A stretch of 64,000 nt of DNA from Flavisolibacter amylovorans (GCF_039541815.1 NZ_BAABGY010000001.1:310001-374000); one strand, 5' to 3'. Shown: positions 49,650-59,412, numbered from the stretch's first letter. Made by a program: numbers and translations. The notes: generated from the sequence alone by a model not told the origin.

Positions 49650-50786
49650 ATGCAGATCCACCTGGTTCGCGATGCCGACTATCCCGAGGAAGAACACTAC
49701 GAGGTGCTGGATTTTCTTACCGCCTTCGATGGCCCCGTGTGGTTTACGGGCAATGCCTCGCCGCGCCCGCTCGATGAGGACGCGGTGCACGAGGAGGAGT
49801 TCGAGGAGCGGGAGTTCTTTTCGATGGTAAATTTCTCCCGGAAGCTCTCGGAGCACTGCCTGGAAGCGCCGTCGTTCCCGGTGCAGCGGCGGGTCAGTAC
49901 CTGGAAGGAGCTGTTCCGGAGTGCCGCTGCGTACCGCAGGAAACAGCGGGTGCCGCCCACGGACCTCGTGCTGCTGCTGACGCCCGTGGCCAACGAGCTC
50001 AACTGGTTCTGCGCGCTCGACCCGGCGAACCCGAACAACGGGTTTATCCATACCGACGAGTGGGAGCACTACGTGCATTGTTCCGGCACCTTCCCGGTGG
50101 TGTATCATGTGGTGGCCCTCGCGCTGCAGCGGGCGCTGTTCGGCAGCATCGAGGCCCTGCAGGATGGATTGCACCGCGTGCCGCTTGGTTGCGTGAACGA
50201 CTTCTGCCGCCATAAGCCCGAGGTGATCCTGAAGCTGCGCACCGCCGACGTTTGTCTCGATTGTATGGACGATCTGCGCGGCCGGCTCGATGCGCCGGTG
50301 CTCGAGCAGCTGCTCAACATCCTGGAGGGGGTGCGCACGCGCATGCTCTTCAACCAGAACTTCCGGCAGGGGCGCAAGCCGAGCGCGCTGCGCATAACGG
50401 CCGCCGGGCGCATCTTCCTGCCCGATTACGGGAATATCGAAATACGCCTGACGCCGCTCGAGAAAACGCTGTACCTGTTCTTCCTGCAGCACCCCGAAGG
50501 CCTCCATCTGCACGACCTCGTAGACCACCGCGCCGAGTTGCTGGCCCTCTACGGCCGCTTCGCCACCAGCGGCATGCTCGCCGAGATCCACAACCGCGTG
50601 GAAAGCCTCGTGAACGTGCGCAGCAATTCGGCCAGCGAAAAGATCGCCCGCATCAAGGCTGCCTTCGTCAAGGCCGTTGGGCGCGACCTGGCCGCCTGGT
50701 ACTTTATTCGCGGCGAAGTAAGCGACGTCAAGAAGATCCACCTCGAACCGGCGCTGCGGACCATCGATGGGGGATCTCAGATGTAG
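49650..50786 (+). CDS. Zincin-like protein with intact Cys site but no HExxH, plus C-terminal domain
   Basis: 378 residues, cytoplasmic. Cys181-x4-Cys186-x15-Cys202-x2-Cys205 (GCVNDFCRHK, VCLDCMDDL) has the spacing of the structural zinc site of archaemetzincins. At the place of their HExxH helix this protein has FPVVYHVVALALQRALFG, with only His153, so it should not be a peptidase. Residues 255-370 form a separate domain with ITAAGRIFLPDYGNIEIRL, LTPLEKTLYLFFLQHPEG, HDLVDHRAELLALYGRF and SEKIARIKAAFVKAVGRDL, a module I recall from many Bacteroidota proteins, winged-helix-like. It is coupled to the vWA gene 17 bases upstream. Its last codons and TAG stop lie inside a 14-base tandem repeat. 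Confidence 0.72.
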   Translation: MQIHLVRDADYPEEEHYEVLDFLTAFDGPVWFTGNASPRPLDEDAVHEEEFEEREFFSMVNFSRKLSEHCLEAPSFPVQRRVSTWKELFRSAAAYRRKQRVPPTDLVLLLTPVANELNWFCALDPANPNNGFIHTDEWEHYVHCSGTFPVVYHVVALALQRALFGSIEALQDGLHRVPLGCVNDFCRHKPEVILKLRTADVCLDCMDDLRGRLDAPVLEQLLNILEGVRTRMLFNQNFRQGRKPSALRITAAGRIFLPDYGNIEIRLTPLEKTLYLFFLQHPEGLHLHDLVDHRAELLALYGRFATSGMLAEIHNRVESLVNVRSNSASEKIARIKAAFVKAVGRDLAAWYFIRGEVSDVKKIHLEPALRTIDGGSQM

Positions 50787-50876
50787 GATCTCAGATGTAG
50801 GATCTCGGATGTAGGATCTCGGATGTAGGATCTCAGATCTCGGATGTAGGATTTCTGATTTTTGATTTCAGATTTG
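50772..50876 (+). repeat. GGATCTCAGATGTA tandem repeat spanning a stop codon
   Basis: Four to five 14-base units, GGATCTC(A/G)GATGTA, start inside the coding end (Gly-Ser-Gln-Met-stop). They pass into GATTTCTGATTTTTGATTTC words up to about 50876. The in-frame TAG is part of the first unit. Confidence 0.75.
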
Positions 50877-50931
50877 GGTTGATTCCATTTAGAACATTTC
50901 TTTCGCAAGGCTGATAAACAAAAGGCCCGAA

Positions 50932-50967
50932 AATAAAAGAGCCCCGACGTACACCGTCGGGGCTCTT
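50932..50967 (-). terminator. Rho-independent terminator of the Ig-repeat adhesin
   Basis: AAGAGCCCCGACG (50937-50949) pairs with CGTCGGGGCTCTT (50955-50967). On the minus strand it is followed by TTTATTTT. Confidence 0.92.
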
Positions 50968-50987
50968 GGTTATGGGATGCGATCCGG

Positions 50988-53900
50988 TTAGAGACGCACC
51001 GCGCGCAATACGCTGGTCTTGCCTTTGTCCGTAGTGCCATACAGCAGGTAGGTGCCGCCGGCCAGGTGGCCAAGCTGCAAGCGAAGCTGGTTGTCCCCGG
51101 CGGTTACCGTTTGCGTAAAGGTCATCACCACGGCGCCGCGGGCATCCACGAGCTGCCACTGGATGCGGGCAGCGCGGGTAGCCTTCACGCGGAGTACCGT
51201 AGTGTTACGGACGGCGTTGGGGGTCAGAACCGCGCTGCTGATGCTGGCGTCGAGGCTCGGTACCGAGGTACAGTTGTTCACCACGAGGGTGACGGCGTTG
51301 GAGGTCACCGGTCCGCAGCCGCCTGTCACCACCACATCGTAGGAGCCGGCGTCGGTGGCAGTGAGGTTGCTGAGGTTCAGCGTTGCTGAAGTGGCGCCGC
51401 TGATGTTGGTGCCGCCCTTGCGCCACTGGTAGCTGAGCGTTCCAGCACCGGAGGCAACCACCGTGAAGGAGGTTGCGCCCTGCTCGCAGGCGGTAGCGCC
51501 TACGGGCTGAGTCGTGATGGAAGTAGCGGCGGTGAGCGACAGGGCTACCGCGTTGGAGGTCACGGAGCCGCAGGTGCCGGTGATCACCACATCGTAGTTG
51601 GCGGCGTCGCCGGCCGTTACGCTGGGGATCGTGTAGGTGGCGGAAGTAGCACCGGTGATGTTGCTGCCGCCTTTGCGCCACTGGTAGCTGAGGCCCGTGC
51701 CCGATGCAGCAACCGTGAAGGTAGCGGCGCTGCCGGCGCAGGCGGCCTGTGCCGTGGGCTGCGTCGTGATGGCCGTGGCCGCATTTACCGTCAGTACGGC
51801 GTTGGCGGAGGTAACCGTGCCGCAGGAGCCGGTCACGTCAACCGTGTAGGTAGCCGCGTCGGCCGCAGTGGCGTTGTTGATCGTAAGCGTAGCGCCATTG
51901 GCGCCGGTGATGTTGCCCCCGTTCTTCTTCCACTGGTAGGTAAGCGTTCCGGTTCCGGTAGCGGCCACCGTGAGCGATACGTTACCACCTGCGCATACCG
52001 TCGGAGCAGCCGTCGGCTGTGTCGTGATCGCGGTTGCCGCATTCACGTTGAGTACTGCATTGGCGGAAGTGACGTTGCCGCAGGTACCCGTTACCACCAC
52101 TGTGTACGTGGCGGCGTCGGCTGCGGTAGCGGCATTGATCGTATAGGTTGCTGAGGTGGCACCGGTAATGTCGGCGCCGCCCTTCTTCCACTGGTAGGTG
52201 AGGGCGCTGCCCGTAGCTGCTACCGTAAAGGTCGCTGCACTGCCCGCGCATACCGACTGTGTGGCTGCCGGCTGCGTGCTGATGGCGGTTGCCGGGGAGA
52301 CCGTGAGCGCCAGCGTGGTGCTGCTGGTGCAGCCCGCCCCGCTCGTGGAAGTAGCCGTATAGTTATACATGCCTGCTGCGGCGGGCTTCGCGTACACCGT
52401 AGTGGCGGCGCCACCCGTATAAGGCGTCGTAGCGGCGGCATCGGTGAAGAGGCCGGCCTGCGGCGACCAGGTGATCGCTGCCGGCTGGGTGCCGGTCACG
52501 GTCACGTTATCGATCGCCCAGTTGTACGCCCAGTCGGCGGCGTAGCGGAAGCGGATATACAGCGTGGGCTGGTTCACATAGGCATCGAGGTTCACAGTGG
52601 CCTGCGCGAAGTTGTTGAAGGCGCCGGTGTTGGCGGTCTTGAACGAGCGAACGGCCGTCCAGGCAGTACCGTTGGTCGACACTTCCACGGTTGCGGAGTC
52701 GAAGAGCGCCAGCGTATACACGCGGTGGTAGTGGTAGAAGTTGAGTGTGAGCGCTGAGTAGCCGGTAGTGTTGATCACCGGGGCGTTGAGGATCGTGCGC
52801 GTGGTGGCGCCGAGGCCCTGGGCATCGCTGCTGGTGAGCGCGAACTGGGAATTGTCGTTGCTGACGAATACTTCCGAGCTGACGCTGGTGCCGCTTGCCA
52901 CGAGGCGCCAGGCCGCGTTGGCAGGGGTGCCGCCGGTAGAAGTGTTCTCGGTGGTCCAGCCGGGTGCCGTGCCGTTGAAATTCTCGTTGATCAGCGTGCC
53001 CGATACCTGTCCGCCCGAAGCCGTGAGGGTGGCCGTAGCACCCGTGCAGAGCGTGGAGGTGCTCGGGGTGATGGTGACGGCGGCCGGCAGCACGTTCACC
53101 TGCACGGTAATAGAGTCGAGGGCGGCGCAGCCATTGCTGGGGCCACCGCTGTTGTCGCTGGCATTCACATAATACTTGGTCGTGGCGGTGGGGCTTACCG
53201 ACACCGAGGCGCCGCTGAGGTTGCCCGGGGTCCAGGTATAGGTGTAGCCGGCGTTGGTGCTTTGTACGGTCAGCGTGGTCGATCCGCCCACGCAGATGGC
53301 CGCCGGGGTTGCCGACACGCTGAGGGTGGGCGCGCTGTTTACGGTAGCGATCACTGCCGTGCGCGCGCTGTTGCACACCTGCGTCACGTTCCAGTTCCAG
53401 AAGTAGTTCCGGGTACCGTTGGTGATGTTGTTGCCGTCGACCGTGTTACCCGTGATGGAGAAGCCGTTGCTGCTGTAGGGATACGTATACGTGCCGATGC
53501 CGCGGTTGATGCCGATGTCGTAGGCAAGCTGCCAGCCTGTAGAGCCCGCGGGCACGTTGAAGCCGAGCGCGAGGGTCTTCTTGACGGTATTGCTGATGTC
53601 GGCTGCTGTGATCGTAAAGTTGCGGAAGTCCACCACCACGCCGGAGGCGTTGACCAGCGAAATGCGCAGGGTGCCGGCCGTGGAGGGATACACTTCCACC
53701 GAGTTGATGATCACGGCATCGGCCGTGCGGAAGTACTGCCCGAAGCCCGCGCTCGAGGCGAGGTTGGCAGTGGTTTCCGATACCGGGCCAACGTTGAAGG
53801 CAGTTCCCTGCGTGGAAGCCTGTACGTAGAACGTGGTAGTGGTCGTGAGCGAAGGCGTCGTGAACGAGGTGCCGGTGCCCAGTGCCGAGCCGCCGGTGGC

Positions 53901-56900
53901 GGCTGCATACCAGGAAAGGGTGGCGCCCGCGGCAGTGGCTGCCTGAAGGGTCACCGTGCCCACGCCGCAGCGCGTGGCCGGGGTGGTGCCGGTGATGGCA
54001 GGTCCCTGGCAAAGCGTGCTGGTGCTGGCAACCGCGGTATTGGCGGAAGCGCAAACCCCGTTGCTGGCGCGCAGGCGGTAGAAATACTGGGAGTTGGCGT
54101 TAAGGCCCGTAACCGTAGCCGTGGTGGTGCTGACGGTTTGCGTGCTTACGATGTTGGTGAAGGCATTGTCCGTAGCTACCTCGAGGGTATAGCTCAGCAC
54201 GCCGGCAGCGCCGCCGGTCGGTGCCGTCCAGGAGAGGGCGAACTCCGTAGCACCGCTGTTGGTCACGGTCACTGCGGTGGGCAGGCCGGCGCAGGTGGTA
54301 GCGTCTCCGGCCAGGGGCGCCGTTGTGTTATATACAGGACCGCCGTTGCAGGCGCCGCTGTTGTACGTAAAGATGGTATACGTATAGGCGGTGTTGGCGG
54401 TGAGTCCGCTGGCGGCAAAGGAAGGCGTGGCGGAAGTGCCCACCACGACGCCGTTGCCCAGGCTGTTGCCGGCGCTGTAGGCCGTGCCGTTCACCGGGGT
54501 GCCGGTGAGGGCGCCCGTGCTACGCACGATCAGGTAGCCCGTAACGGAGCCGCCGGCAGCGGTGAAGCTGGCTTCCTGCGCCGTGCTGCTGGCCGTACCA
54601 AAGACCAGTGCCGTGCCCTGGGTGGTCGGAGCCACGCAGGACGGGCTCACCGAAACACCGGCGAACTCGTCGGCGCCGATGTCCGGGGCCACGCCGGTGC
54701 CGGCGTACCCTGCATTGCCGGCGCGTGTGTTGCCGTCGAAATCGGTCGTAATGCCGCTGATGTTGACACCGCCGCTCTCCAGCCCGGTGGTGATGCCGGC
54801 GGTGAGGTGCAGGAAGTTGTTCGACGTACCGGTGGTAGAGATGAAGTAGGGGACGACGTTCTCCGAGATGGAGGCCGCATCGCGCGGGGCTACGCGGGCC
54901 TTGAAGGCGGCCAGGGTTTGGTCGCTGTTGGTACCGTCGTGGAAAATGAGGTTCGTGGCCGAGGGTGTGCCTGCCCAGAACAGGTTATTGTTCGACGCGC
55001 CTGCGTACGTGGCCAGGTCGGTGCCGCTCCGGCGATAGGCTACGGTAAGGCCGGTGCCGGCAGCCGTAGACGTATTCGCCAGGATGTTGTTGCGCACGTC
55101 CACCGTAGGTCCCGTATTCGCCGAGAGCGCGCTCGATCCGAAATTGGTGCCGGTGCTCGTCGCGTTCAGGTACACCGTATTGAAGTAGACATTGACGAAA
55201 GAAGTGGCCGCTGTGTTGGTGATGTTGATCCCGTTGAGCGCATTGGCCGCGGAAACGGCCGGTGTGCGCAGGTCGCCGATCAGGTTGTTGTGCAGCGTCA
55301 CGTTGATGCCTCCCGTTACCAGGATGCCGTTGACGGCGCCGCCGGCATTGTTGTTCTGCAGGTTGTAGATCTTGTTGGCATACACATTCTGCGTATTGCC
55401 GCTCGCGATGATCATACCGCTCACGGCGCCGGTGCCGGTACCCGAAAGACCGCTGATCGTATTGTTGAACAGGTTTTGCGTGCCGCTGGAGAGGTTGATG
55501 CCGGTGATGGCGCCGCCCCCGGTCACGTTCGAGACCACGTTGCCCGACATGTTGCTGTTGCCGGTGGCGCTGCTGAATCCGAGCGAGAGGATGATTGCCG
55601 AGCCCGAGCCGCAGGTGATGTTGGAGAACGTGTTGTTGGTGATCGTCTTCACCGATCCAAAGGGCGCTGTGCCGGAGCCGCTTTGCGCCACCCACCCGAA
55701 GATGGACGACGTGCCGGCCAGCGTGATGTTCGAGAAGTTATTGCCCGAATGCACCTCGGTAACCGTGGTGGGAGAGGAGCTGTTCGAGTTGAGGAAGGTC
55801 ACCTGGCCACTCGCGCCCGTGCGGTTGAAGGCCGTTACGATGCTGTTGTTGCTGATGGTGACGGTTCCGTTGGCGGCCGTGCTGATGTTGTTGCTCAGGA
55901 ACGTCACGGCCCCGGTGGAGTTGATGGTGAGGTTCGTGAACGTGTTGCCGGAGATGTTCTGCGACAGCGTGGAGCCGGCGTTCTGGATATAGTTCTGCGC
56001 GGCGCTTGCGGCCACGTTGTAGGTGATGCCGCGGATGTCGTTGTTCTGGATCGAAACGGCGGCGGTGGCGGCACCGCCCGTGTTGGCTATGCCGAACAGG
56101 GAACCCGAGGTGGCTACGGTGCTGGTGAAGAAGCCGCCGACCGCGTCGCCCAGCTTGTTGTTGTTGAGATTGGCCGCGGTCACAACGGCGCCCGACTGGA
56201 TCACGCCCTGGATCTGACCGCTGGTCGCTGTAGAGGAGAGTCCGCGAAGGGTGTTGTTGTTCATGTTCACCGTGCCGGCGGCGCCGGAGCTCGACACACC
56301 CGCTAGCAGGGCCGAAGTGGCCGTGGTAGCCGTGATGGCGCAGTTGAGCACGGTATTGTTGTTCATGTTTACCGTGCCCGCTGCCGACAGGTTGACGATG
56401 GCCGTCATGCCGCTTGAGGTGGCGGTGCTGCCGCTGAGCGTGAGTCCCTGTACGGTGTTGTTGTTCATATTGATGGTGGCATCAGGCCGCAGCGTATTGA
56501 TGCCTTGCACGTTGAGTCCGATCACCGTGCCGCCGGTCGTGGTACTGGCGTTATTGGTTACCGTCACCGTGTTGTTGGTGACGTTCGTGACGGTGGTCAC
56601 GCCCAGTGCGGGAGCCGCAACCGAGTAGTTCTGGAGAAAGCCGCCCGTGGTGGGGCTCTGGTTGAGCGACGCGCTCACGATCGTGTTCCAGGACATGTTG
56701 TTGTTGATCTGGTGGTTCAGGAACACGCAGTAGTTGTTGCCCGTAAGGCTATTGAAGCCGGAGGTGCCGCCGCCGCCCCAGTTGGTGATGTTGTTGCCGG
56801 TGGCTGCCGACGTGCCGCCGATGTCGTTCCCGTCATCCATCGCCAGGCTGGAGCCCAGCATCACGATGCCGAAGTTGACGTTGGAGATATTGTTCGCATA

Positions 56901-57530
56901 CACCTGGTTGTTGGAGTTGGAGCCCGAGGCGGCCGTGGCTTCGGCGGCGGTACCCGGTGTGGTGGCGCTGTGGCGCGCGCTCGTATAGATGCCGAACGTA
57001 TTGAGGTAGGTCCGGTTGAGCGAGATGCTGTTGTTCTGGATCCGGTTGTTCTGTGCGCCGTCGGTAACCGAGGCCATGAGCAGCGCAACGCCCCACTCGG
57101 TCATGGTGTTGGAGGCGGCTGTCGCAACGGTGTTGCCCGCGTTTTCCTGGATCACGAATCCGGAAAGCGCTACATGGTCGGCGCCGATCAACTTGAACAC
57201 TGCGTCGGTCAGCGAGCCGGCTGTATGCCCGGCCGATGCCGTTACCGTGTTGCCGTTGCCTCGGATCTGCACCGTGTTGGCGGCAGAGGCCGTTGTGAGG
57301 AGGGCGGAGCCGGTCCCGCCGATCACGAAGCCCCCTGCGGGCGCGGTCTGTGCGTTGCCTGCGGTCAGGTTGATAATGACGCCGCCGGCGCCAACGCCCT
57401 GGGTGTTCAGGTCGGTGAGGGCCGCGGCCAGGGTGGCATAGTCGCCCGGGATGTTCTTGGTGCCGGTAAGTTGTGCGTCGGCCGATGTAGCGCCGAGCAC
57501 CGCGGCAAGCAGTGCGTAAATTTTTCTCAT
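50988..57530 (-). CDS. T9SS-secreted beta-helix/fibronectin/Ig-repeat adhesin
   Basis: 2180 residues; signal peptide MRKIYALLAAVLGATSADA. Residues 20-960 are asparagine-rich parallel-beta-helix repeats of the type NMNNNTVQGL, VTNNTVTVTNNAS and SNNSIVTAFN, as in autotransporter-like adhesins. A fibronectin type III-like module lies at about 1070-1180 (PTAVTVTNSGATEFALSW). Further jelly-roll-like and Ig-like domains follow. At least four near-identical Ig domains of about 85 residues end the array (TQPTA, CAGSAATFTV, YQWKKGGADITGATSATY). A T9SS sorting domain follows (about 2095-2180; VLTPNAVRNTTVLRVK to KGKTSVLRAVRL). Surface or secreted. A 7-of-8 -7 box, TACCTTTC, lies at 57580-57573. Confidence 0.92.
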   Translation of the reverse strand: MRKIYALLAAVLGATSADAQLTGTKNIPGDYATLAAALTDLNTQGVGAGGVIINLTAGNAQTAPAGGFVIGGTGSALLTTASAANTVQIRGNGNTVTASAGHTAGSLTDAVFKLIGADHVALSGFVIQENAGNTVATAASNTMTEWGVALLMASVTDGAQNNRIQNNSISLNRTYLNTFGIYTSARHSATTPGTAAEATAASGSNSNNQVYANNISNVNFGIVMLGSSLAMDDGNDIGGTSAATGNNITNWGGGGTSGFNSLTGNNYCVFLNHQINNNMSWNTIVSASLNQSPTTGGFLQNYSVAAPALGVTTVTNVTNNTVTVTNNASTTTGGTVIGLNVQGINTLRPDATINMNNNTVQGLTLSGSTATSSGMTAIVNLSAAGTVNMNNNTVLNCAITATTATSALLAGVSSSGAAGTVNMNNNTLRGLSSTATSGQIQGVIQSGAVVTAANLNNNKLGDAVGGFFTSTVATSGSLFGIANTGGAATAAVSIQNNDIRGITYNVAASAAQNYIQNAGSTLSQNISGNTFTNLTINSTGAVTFLSNNISTAANGTVTISNNSIVTAFNRTGASGQVTFLNSNSSSPTTVTEVHSGNNFSNITLAGTSSIFGWVAQSGSGTAPFGSVKTITNNTFSNITCGSGSAIILSLGFSSATGNSNMSGNVVSNVTGGGAITGINLSSGTQNLFNNTISGLSGTGTGAVSGMIIASGNTQNVYANKIYNLQNNNAGGAVNGILVTGGINVTLHNNLIGDLRTPAVSAANALNGINITNTAATSFVNVYFNTVYLNATSTGTNFGSSALSANTGPTVDVRNNILANTSTAAGTGLTVAYRRSGTDLATYAGASNNNLFWAGTPSATNLIFHDGTNSDQTLAAFKARVAPRDAASISENVVPYFISTTGTSNNFLHLTAGITTGLESGGVNISGITTDFDGNTRAGNAGYAGTGVAPDIGADEFAGVSVSPSCVAPTTQGTALVFGTASSTAQEASFTAAGGSVTGYLIVRSTGALTGTPVNGTAYSAGNSLGNGVVVGTSATPSFAASGLTANTAYTYTIFTYNSGACNGGPVYNTTAPLAGDATTCAGLPTAVTVTNSGATEFALSWTAPTGGAAGVLSYTLEVATDNAFTNIVSTQTVSTTTATVTGLNANSQYFYRLRASNGVCASANTAVASTSTLCQGPAITGTTPATRCGVGTVTLQAATAAGATLSWYAAATGGSALGTGTSFTTPSLTTTTTFYVQASTQGTAFNVGPVSETTANLASSAGFGQYFRTADAVIINSVEVYPSTAGTLRISLVNASGVVVDFRNFTITAADISNTVKKTLALGFNVPAGSTGWQLAYDIGINRGIGTYTYPYSSNGFSITGNTVDGNNITNGTRNYFWNWNVTQVCNSARTAVIATVNSAPTLSVSATPAAICVGGSTTLTVQSTNAGYTYTWTPGNLSGASVSVSPTATTKYYVNASDNSGGPSNGCAALDSITVQVNVLPAAVTITPSTSTLCTGATATLTASGGQVSGTLINENFNGTAPGWTTENTSTGGTPANAAWRLVASGTSVSSEVFVSNDNSQFALTSSDAQGLGATTRTILNAPVINTTGYSALTLNFYHYHRVYTLALFDSATVEVSTNGTAWTAVRSFKTANTGAFNNFAQATVNLDAYVNQPTLYIRFRYAADWAYNWAIDNVTVTGTQPAAITWSPQAGLFTDAAATTPYTGGAATTVYAKPAAAGMYNYTATSTSGAGCTSSTTLALTVSPATAISTQPAATQSVCAGSAATFTVAATGSALTYQWKKGGADITGATSATYTINAATAADAATYTVVVTGTCGNVTSANAVLNVNAATAITTQPTAAPTVCAGGNVSLTVAATGTGTLTYQWKKNGGNITGANGATLTINNATAADAATYTVDVTGSCGTVTSANAVLTVNAATAITTQPTAQAACAGSAATFTVAASGTGLSYQWRKGGSNITGATSATYTIPSVTAGDAANYDVVITGTCGSVTSNAVALSLTAATSITTQPVGATACEQGATSFTVVASGAGTLSYQWRKGGTNISGATSATLNLSNLTATDAGSYDVVVTGGCGPVTSNAVTLVVNNCTSVPSLDASISSAVLTPNAVRNTTVLRVKATRAARIQWQLVDARGAVVMTFTQTVTAGDNQLRLQLGHLAGGTYLLYGTTDKGKTSVLRAVRL

Positions 57531-57572
57531 AAACTAGGTTTGGTGTAGCAGGTAATTCCTGTGAAAACGTTA

Positions 57573-57580
57573 GAAAGGTA
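57573..57580 (-). promoter_or_regulatory. -7-like box for the Ig-repeat adhesin
   Basis: TACCTTTC on the minus strand, 7 of 8 positions, about 42 bases before ATG. Confidence 0.4.
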
Positions 57581-57699
57581 CGTTTTTTACTGCAGATTTT
57601 CCCGTACGCGGCGCCCGCCCACAGGGGTGCGTACGGGATCTGTTTTCCTGGCCGCTGCGCGGGTATTTGGCGTACCTTGGCGCAGCCATTTGATTGTCT

Positions 57700-58959
57700 A
57701 TGCCTGATCGCCGTTCTGCTGCCCAGCCGCCCGTACCTGCCGCCCATCCCGCCGATCCCCTGTTGCTGGCGCTCGCCGAGCAGCGCTTCCCGGGTGGGGT
57801 GGCGGTGCCGCGGGCCGATGATCCTGCGGCGGCAGTTGCCGAAACAAAGCGCCTGCTCCGCGAGGAGGCGCCCATCATCTACGGCGCTGCCTTCCTCCAC
57901 GACGGCTTCCTGGCCACCATCGACATCCTGCTGCAGCAGCGCGGCCGCTGGTTCGCTTACCTGCTGCGCCCGAGCACCCGCATCAAGGAGCACCAGCTGG
58001 TGGACGCAGCCCTGCACGACGCCGTGCTCCGTGGCGCCGGCCTTGCCGTGGACGAATGGTGCCTGCTCCTGCTCAACCCGCAGTATGTGCGGCAGGGACA
58101 TTTGTCGCCGGAGGAGCTTTTTTCCGAAACGCGCGTGGCGAAGCGGCTGAAGCCTATGGCCGGCCAGGTGCGTCCGCGGATGCAGATGCTCAAGCGCATG
58201 GCCGCGCGCGACCGCGCGCGCTCTGCCGCCGGTGAGGCGCCCTACCAGCGCCCGTCGGGAGGCCGCGGCAGCGAAGTGCCCCTGCCCTCCGGGCCCCTCG
58301 AGCTCATTGTCGACAAGCCCGCATTACGCGCCTTCCTGGAAGGCCTGCAGTACCCGCTGTATTTTATGGACTTCGAGTCGTACCAGGAGGCGATCCCCGA
58401 GTGGGATGGACACTGGCCGTTCCGGCAGCTGCCGTTCGGCTATTCGGTGCACCGGATCGAAGCGCCCGGCGCGGAGCCGCAGCACGAGGCCTTTGTGGCG
58501 CCCACCAACCGGGAGCCGACCGCTTCCTTCGGGGAGGCGCTGCTCCGCGCCACCGGCAACAGCGGCACCGTGCTCGTCTACAACCGCGATTCGGAGCAGC
58601 TCACCCTGGAGCAGCTGAAGTCGGATCACCCGCGATGGCAGGAAGCGATCACGGCCCTCACCGCGCGCCTTGTGGACCTGATGCTGCCCTTCAGCCAGAA
58701 GCTCGTAGAAATACCGGGCATCGGGAATAAGCTTTCACTCAAATACGTGCTGCCGGCCCTTGTGCCCGATATGAGCTACGCGCTGCTCGCCATCGGCTCG
58801 GGCGATCATGCCAACCAGGCCTACAACGCCCTCCGCGCCTCCTCCGACCCGGAATTCATCGATGCTACGCGCAAGGACCTCCTGGAATATTGCGAGCTCG
58901 ACACGCTGGCGATGGTGCGCATCCTGGAGAGGTTGTACGAGCTGGCCAAGGAAGGCTAG
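57700..58959 (+). CDS. DUF2779 (DEDD-exonuclease-like) protein
   Basis: 419 residues from the ATG at 57700. The C-terminal half is a DUF2779 domain with the acidic residues of a DEDD exonuclease fold: LYFMDFESYQEAIP (Asp224, Glu226), VLVYNRDSEQLTLEQL, and YCELDTLAMVRILERLYEL (Asp at about 400). The N-terminal half keeps weak pieces of a RecB/Cas4-like region (FLHDGFLATIDILLQQRGRW, EHQLVDAALHDAVL). It is shorter than the full RecB-nuclease-DUF2779 proteins (about 500-650 aa), so the N-terminal nuclease may be reduced. Divergent from the adhesin; a 7-of-8 box, TACCTTGG, is at 57673. Confidence 0.8.
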   Translation: MPDRRSAAQPPVPAAHPADPLLLALAEQRFPGGVAVPRADDPAAAVAETKRLLREEAPIIYGAAFLHDGFLATIDILLQQRGRWFAYLLRPSTRIKEHQLVDAALHDAVLRGAGLAVDEWCLLLLNPQYVRQGHLSPEELFSETRVAKRLKPMAGQVRPRMQMLKRMAARDRARSAAGEAPYQRPSGGRGSEVPLPSGPLELIVDKPALRAFLEGLQYPLYFMDFESYQEAIPEWDGHWPFRQLPFGYSVHRIEAPGAEPQHEAFVAPTNREPTASFGEALLRATGNSGTVLVYNRDSEQLTLEQLKSDHPRWQEAITALTARLVDLMLPFSQKLVEIPGIGNKLSLKYVLPALVPDMSYALLAIGSGDHANQAYNALRASSDPEFIDATRKDLLEYCELDTLAMVRILERLYELAKEG

Positions 58960-58961
58960 GA

Positions 58962-58992
58962 ATTCAAAAGCCAAAAATCAAAAGTCAAAAGC
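58962..58992 (+). repeat. CAAAA word array after the DUF2779 stop
   Basis: TTCAAAAGCCAAAAATCAAA continues as AGTCAAAAG: four words of 7-9 bases beginning two bases after TAG. Confidence 0.55.
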
Positions 58993-59046
58993 GTGTTGGC
59001 GCGTTGCTGCTTTATGGAGCAGCTTGCGGCCACTGTTCTGCGCAGA

Positions 59047-59412
59047 TCATTCATCGATGAACAACCGGTACACGTCGCTCTTGTTGCGTTCGATGTTGGC
59101 GATGTGAAAGCCGCCGGGCTCGGGGATCTCCTCCAGCAGGTCGAACAGGAGGCAGTGCTTGTCGAGGCCTTCGAATACGAGCGTAAAGGTTTCGCCGGGA
59201 AGCAGCCACTTCCAGTTCGGGTAGGCCGTGATGCCATAAGCCTGCAGCAATCCCTTGCGTACCCCGTCTTCCTGAATCAGGAAGGTGCTGGGCCAGATGC
59301 GCGCGGCCGTGAACTCCGTCATCGTGCAGTGCACAATGGTAGCACGCTCCTCCACCGCTTCCACGGCAAAGGAGATCTCGGGCTTGAATACAGGTTGGGC
59401 GATTGTGCGCAT
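59047..59412 (-). CDS. Small protein of unknown function
   Basis: 121 residues, no signal peptide. Mixed alpha/beta sequence with an acidic C-terminal half (EIPEPGGFHIANIERNKSDV) and hydrophobic strands (TFTLVFEGLDKHCLLFDLLE). I recognise no family. A box TACCTTCG ends three bases before the ATG triplet at 59412 with only CCG between, so the message is probably leaderless. Confidence 0.6.
   Translation of the reverse strand: MRTIAQPVFKPEISFAVEAVEERATIVHCTMTEFTAARIWPSTFLIQEDGVRKGLLQAYGITAYPNWKWLLPGETFTLVFEGLDKHCLLFDLLEEIPEPGGFHIANIERNKSDVYRLFIDE

Noticed and set aside
50772..50876. CRISPR array
   Set aside because: Direct units of 14 bases without unique spacers and no cas genes. It is a simple tandem repeat, as are the other word arrays.
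53262..56306. Plus-strand open frame of 1014 codons opposite the Ig-repeat adhesin
   Set aside because: Antisense of a repetitive high-GC gene; composition is Arg/Gly/Ala-rich and non-protein-like.
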